Positions 60,325 to 64,000 of a stretch of 64,000 bases of DNA are shown in pieces. The DNA comes from Lineus longissimus (lineage: Eukaryota > Nemertea > Pilidiophora > Heteronemertea > Lineidae). Numbering within the stretch: position 1 is the first letter of the stretch; the number at the start of each line of letters is the position of its first letter. The notes under the pieces are model-generated. The model ran no database searches and had not been told where the DNA came from. It worked only from the letters and a program-made list of their open reading frames with translations. The stretch is taken from contig NC_088315.1 of assembly GCF_910592395.1 (NCBI RefSeq), forward strand, positions 20,593,219-20,657,218, in the 5' to 3' direction. The position numbers and the translations under genes were made by a program.

Positions 60325-60720
60325 CTATGTCACTGTTCGATGTGCCATCTCTGCTGGGCGTGATATGTCTCTACTGGATGTGTCATGTCTATCCAGGGTG
60401 TGATATGGCGCTGCAGGGTTGCACTATGTCTCGTTCGGATGTACTTCCTCTCGACATGGTGTATCGTCTCTGCTGGATGTGCCATGTCTCTACCGGATCT
60501 GCTCTTTCTCTTCTCGATGAGCCATCCCCAGACACAGTGCACCATGTTTCTGTACAAGGTGTGCATCTACAGGGTGTAACATGTCTCCTCCTGATGTGCC
60601 TTCTCTCCACGCAGGTTGTTCCATATCTCTGCTGGATACGCCAAGTCTCTACATGGTGTCATGCCTCTTCTCGGCGTGTTCGGCCTGATTTGGATGTGAC
60701 CTCTCTCCCTATGAGTATAG
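60325..60720 (+). repeat. Degenerate minisatellite of about 20-24 bp units
   Basis: Motifs like TCTCTGCTGGATGTGCCATG recur with heavy divergence and variable spacing through about 400 bases. Several overlapping open frames on both strands result. Older than the 22-bp array beside it. Confidence 0.65.
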
Positions 60721-60744
60721 TCGCGATACGGTGATGTTGGTGAT

Positions 60745-60796
60745 GCAGTCACATCGGCTCTCACATCGTGTGGACAAGACGGCAGTGCAGCCAGGT
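60745..60796 (-). repeat. Outer right arm of the 54-61 kb inverted repeat
   Basis: Reverse complement of 53943-53994 with three differences in 52 bases. On the minus strand it reads LAALPSCPHDVRADVTA. Relative to the left arm, three of the four codon differences across this frame are silent. Confidence 0.85.
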
Positions 60797-60832
60797 CCCA
60801 TTCGGCTTGAGGCTCTGACTGTCTCGCAACAA

Positions 60833-60925
60833 CCATAACATGCTGTCACAACCGGACCTGATAGACAGGAGATGCTGCATGGCACAACCAGACCTGATGA
60901 GATTGCAGATGCTGCCACAACTAGA
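60833..60925 (+). repeat. Short degenerate tandem repeat
   Basis: GATGCTGC followed by ACAAC(C/T)(A/G)GACCTGAT recurs three times in about 90 bases (CACAACCGGACCTGATAGA, CACAACCAGACCTGATGAG, CACAACTAGACC). Confidence 0.6.
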
Positions 60926-63900
60926 CCTTGGTCATGAAATTAGGAGAGATTTATATGTGTCAAATTGACCAACTTATGTCTGTTAGTCACACTCTTTGAA
61001 GACAGTCACAACCCTGGAGAAGACACTACAAATTGTATTTTGCTTGTTGGTTGTGAGAGATAGCATCCTGAACTTGATCAGCTAGCTATGATTGGGTGGT
61101 GGCAGATACCATTCTAAACGCCATCAGCTCCAAAGCCTTTAAAATGGCTGATGGCATTCTGACCATAACAGCACCCAGTGGAAAGAGCTAGCTGTGTTTC
61201 CCGTTCATTCGAACCAAGATCTGATTACCACGCTCCTCCTAGCCCAAGACCTGGGTCGTATTGAAAATAAGGAAAGAGATTAAACAAAGAGAAGACGAAT
61301 GTCCATAATACGTTTGCTACATGGCTGTATTTAATATTATTTGACCTCGCTATAATAAATGACGGAAAGCATCCTGTACTATATACAAAAGTCCTTAGTA
61401 TAAATGGCTCCCTCTACAGTGAGATAAAACAACCAACGATGCGTTGGCTGTAATTAAACTAGTACAATGTACAACATACTTAAAGTACGGTGGAGGCGAG
61501 CGACTGAATCAACACGGGCAGTGGAAGCAACACAGATCAGTCTTGATGACTTGTCACTCTGACAGTCAAGAAACCAAAGGTTGTTAGTCCAACTGTCTTT
61601 GTGATTCAGTCACCCGTGCATACCATATCAAGGGAATCATCTCCATCTATATATACACTAAGAAACAGAATTTAAAAACTTGGTTTTCAATGCCTGGTTG
61701 CGTCGACTGTCTCGTTACATGCTGTCCCGAAGAAGGGCATATTTTTTTATAAATCAAAAGTAGAAGGCATAGGGAAAGAAAAAGCTTGTATAATAGACCA
61801 CCGTTAAGAGTTCAGCACCTGAGGCTGAGGAGAGCACCTTACAAACGGTAACACACCAAAACAGAAAATGGCTTTAAAAGTATGCATCGCCAATTTCTAA
61901 AACAGCGTTTGCATTCTGTCCACAGACATTGAACAGGTTCAGACAACAGTTAAACTGATTGGCTCAGGTCAAATCCCATGGAAAACGAGCGGAAAGTGTG
62001 ATGAGAGGTTCTCGTTTGGAGATAGGACTTCCTGTTCAAGCACCAACTTTAGAAACCTCAAGTGACAAATAGAATGAATTCCAAATTTTAAAGATTTTGT
62101 CACCAAACACGCGGAGAAGACTCAAGGAGTTGTTACATTTACTTCTGACTTCCAAGACTTTCAAAATATTCACTTCTTGGGTAGCTTTCTTGTGACGTTA
62201 ACCATGGCAAAGTCAAATTGACATGACGAAATAAAACTATCAGTGGATCGACAAATACTGAACTAGGAAACTTGTGCATGCTACATTGAGAATGCACCAA
62301 CCATACAAATGGGAGCGCTAGGGGTCTTCCAACTGGAGGCGACAAGATCTACAGGGTGAAACAGAAACAATGTAACAAATGGTCCATAACACAACAGTGA
62401 AATATCCCCTGAGGGCAAATGTTGACACAAGCCATCGGTCGTCGAATTGTTACCATCAATACACAAGAAGGAGCCAAGACCAAGGTACAATCAGAGGCAA
62501 TCTTTCAGTTCTGCACCGTTTTAGCCTGCGACCAGTTTCAATCAAGCCCAAAGCCAGGGACTCGCAACCTAACACAATTAAATCCAAACTGTTTTCATTC
62601 AGTAAACCTGAGCTCAAGAGGAAGCAACAAAATGCACATCTTATTAATACACTTAGCATTTTCCAGACCTTTTCTTCTATTAAACATTTCCATCAACTTT
62701 TTAAGCAAGTACGTGAAAAGCATGCCAAACGCTTTCTAGCAGATCAGTGAGGCCATGAGGCGAAAACAAGTTTTCAGGGGACATGAGAAAACTGTTGTCA
62801 CAAGAGCTCACCACAAAATGAGCACATTCTGCCCCTGCAGTCAGACTCAAGTCCGCACGTGATCAAAGTGTCTCAGATGCAGTGGTCATTGAAGGGGCCT
62901 TTGACAAGAATTCCTCCTTGCTGAGACTAATAAACAGCAGACAAGAGATTGTTTACAGCGACAAAATTGCTCATCCAAGGCGACTGTTGAATGTCAATGA
63001 CGAGACCAGTGTATTCTAATTGTTGGGTGCATTGGTTACTTACATGAGTGAGATTTGCAGCTTCATTAGACTCAGTGAATGGTTTCAAATTAAATATTTA
63101 CAGAACCTTAACATTTTAGTGTTTTGTTTTCGTCACAAACTCGCAAATTTTCATCTTCATTCTTAATATTCTGACGTAGTGTTTCAAATTGCAAACCAAA
63201 ACTTATATCTTACCACTCAATCTCAGTTCTTCACAGCAAAACAGGTATTCTCCCATTTTGGGTCTGTGAGTTGTTGGTTTGCTGACCGCCAAAGGTCAGC
63301 TGAATAACCTGCCAACTCATCACAGCCAATCACTGGGTGAAGGCGCCGAGGAGGACCGAGTGTTTCAAGGGACTAAACCACAGTCCCACCAAGCAGAGTA
63401 GCAGGGTCACATGACCAAGGATCTACTCCATCCTCGGGTCAACATAAAGAGTATACCAGTAACATTGAGATCATCATTTTGGGGGTTTTTTCTCCGTTGA
63501 TTGTTGTGAGTGTTGTTTGATTGAATGAACCATCGCTTAAGACATGCCATACCAAGGGCACCATCTTTCCAGACATTTGATGTCAAACATCCAGTGACAC
63601 ACTGTGCTGTCTAACACTCACAGGTCAACAAGATCTCAGACAAAATTGTGCAATAGGGACTATTTTTGACCAAGACCAGCTTCAATACTTCCAAGCTATT
63701 AGCCCAAGTACAGATGGGTATTCCCTTCATCTAGCTCTTCCAAACCTTGCGCTTGCACTAACTTATCAGATCTTCAGCCGTGTTGTTATTCATCTTGTTT
63801 CAATCCTGCATGACCCACAACTTCGTGTTCAACTTTAATGCTCATCCCTTCCGCCAGGGGCGCCATAGGCCCATTAATTACGCAATCCTTTTCTAAATTA

Positions 63901-63928
63901 ACCACTGATTAACAAAACACAGCAAAGC
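60926..63928. other. No recognisable feature
   Basis: Three kilobases without a supported gene. Open frames of 123 and 106 codons at 62379-62750 overlap in different frames and are of chance length. Confidence 0.5.
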
Positions 63929-64000
63929 CCCTGAATTCCACAGATGTAACCCCCACTTATCAAGCCCTGAATTCCACAAACGAACCCCCATTAACTCAAC
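63929..64000 (+). repeat. 36-bp tandem repeat running off the window
   Basis: CCCTGAATTCCACA at 63929 recurs at 63965, each followed by a CCCCCA(C/T)TTA/TTAACTCAA-like tail. At least two units are present, and the array may continue beyond the window. Confidence 0.8.

Noticed and set aside
60330-60836. Several overlapping cysteine-rich frames on both strands
   Set aside because: They are readings of the degenerate 20-24 bp minisatellite.

Overview
This is a eukaryotic nuclear window, most likely from a marine lophotrochozoan (mollusc-like). The sequence is AT-rich and almost free of long open frames. It carries several tandem repeat arrays, a tRNA-derived SINE, relics of DNA transposons with terminal motifs common in marine invertebrates, and a composite element resembling the bivalve 'pearl'/Helentron-associated family (tandem core, ACGG-type microsatellite, terminal hairpin). 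There are no operons, ribosome binding sites or other bacterial signals. The species cannot be fixed from the sequence.

The one gene I recognise is on the minus strand. Positions 52297-52167 hold the first coding exon of an ephrin-like gene: ATG with an in-frame upstream stop, a hydrophobic signal peptide, the ephrin signature IYWNSSN, and a consensus GTAAGT donor. A CpG-rich, TATA-less stretch with a CACGTG E-box lies just upstream (about 52330-52560). I found no second ephrin exon, so positions 1-52166 are interpreted as part of a first intron longer than 52 kb. A cluster of six homeodomain-type TAATTA cores at 50724-51068, 1.1 kb into that intron, is the best enhancer candidate.

Within the inferred intron, from low to high coordinates: a 30-bp minisatellite whose one frame is an acidic decapeptide repeat (1118-1875); scattered transposon termini (6448, 16277, 31690, 43942); a perfect 14-bp hairpin (15837); a nuclear-receptor half-site cluster (28658); a TTTTA microsatellite (30225); a 51/52-bp array (37345-38171); a weak decayed coding relic (38900-40235) beside the pearl-like element (40238-41365); and short tandem duplications (43451, 45364, 48719). 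The rest is featureless.

Upstream of the ephrin promoter, 53.9-60.8 kb is a dense repeat domain. Two pairs of inverted repeats are nested around the same centre near 57.3 kb (53943-53994 with 60745-60796; 54598-54897 with 59651-59890). They enclose a LINE-like protein fragment, a 68-bp triplication, a 56-bp satellite with a perfect palindrome in nearly every unit, an exon-like open segment, a SINE and a cluster of CCATGG palindromes. This may be a decayed large transposon or foldback structure and is the least explained part of the window. Positions 60.8-64 kb are mostly unremarkable.
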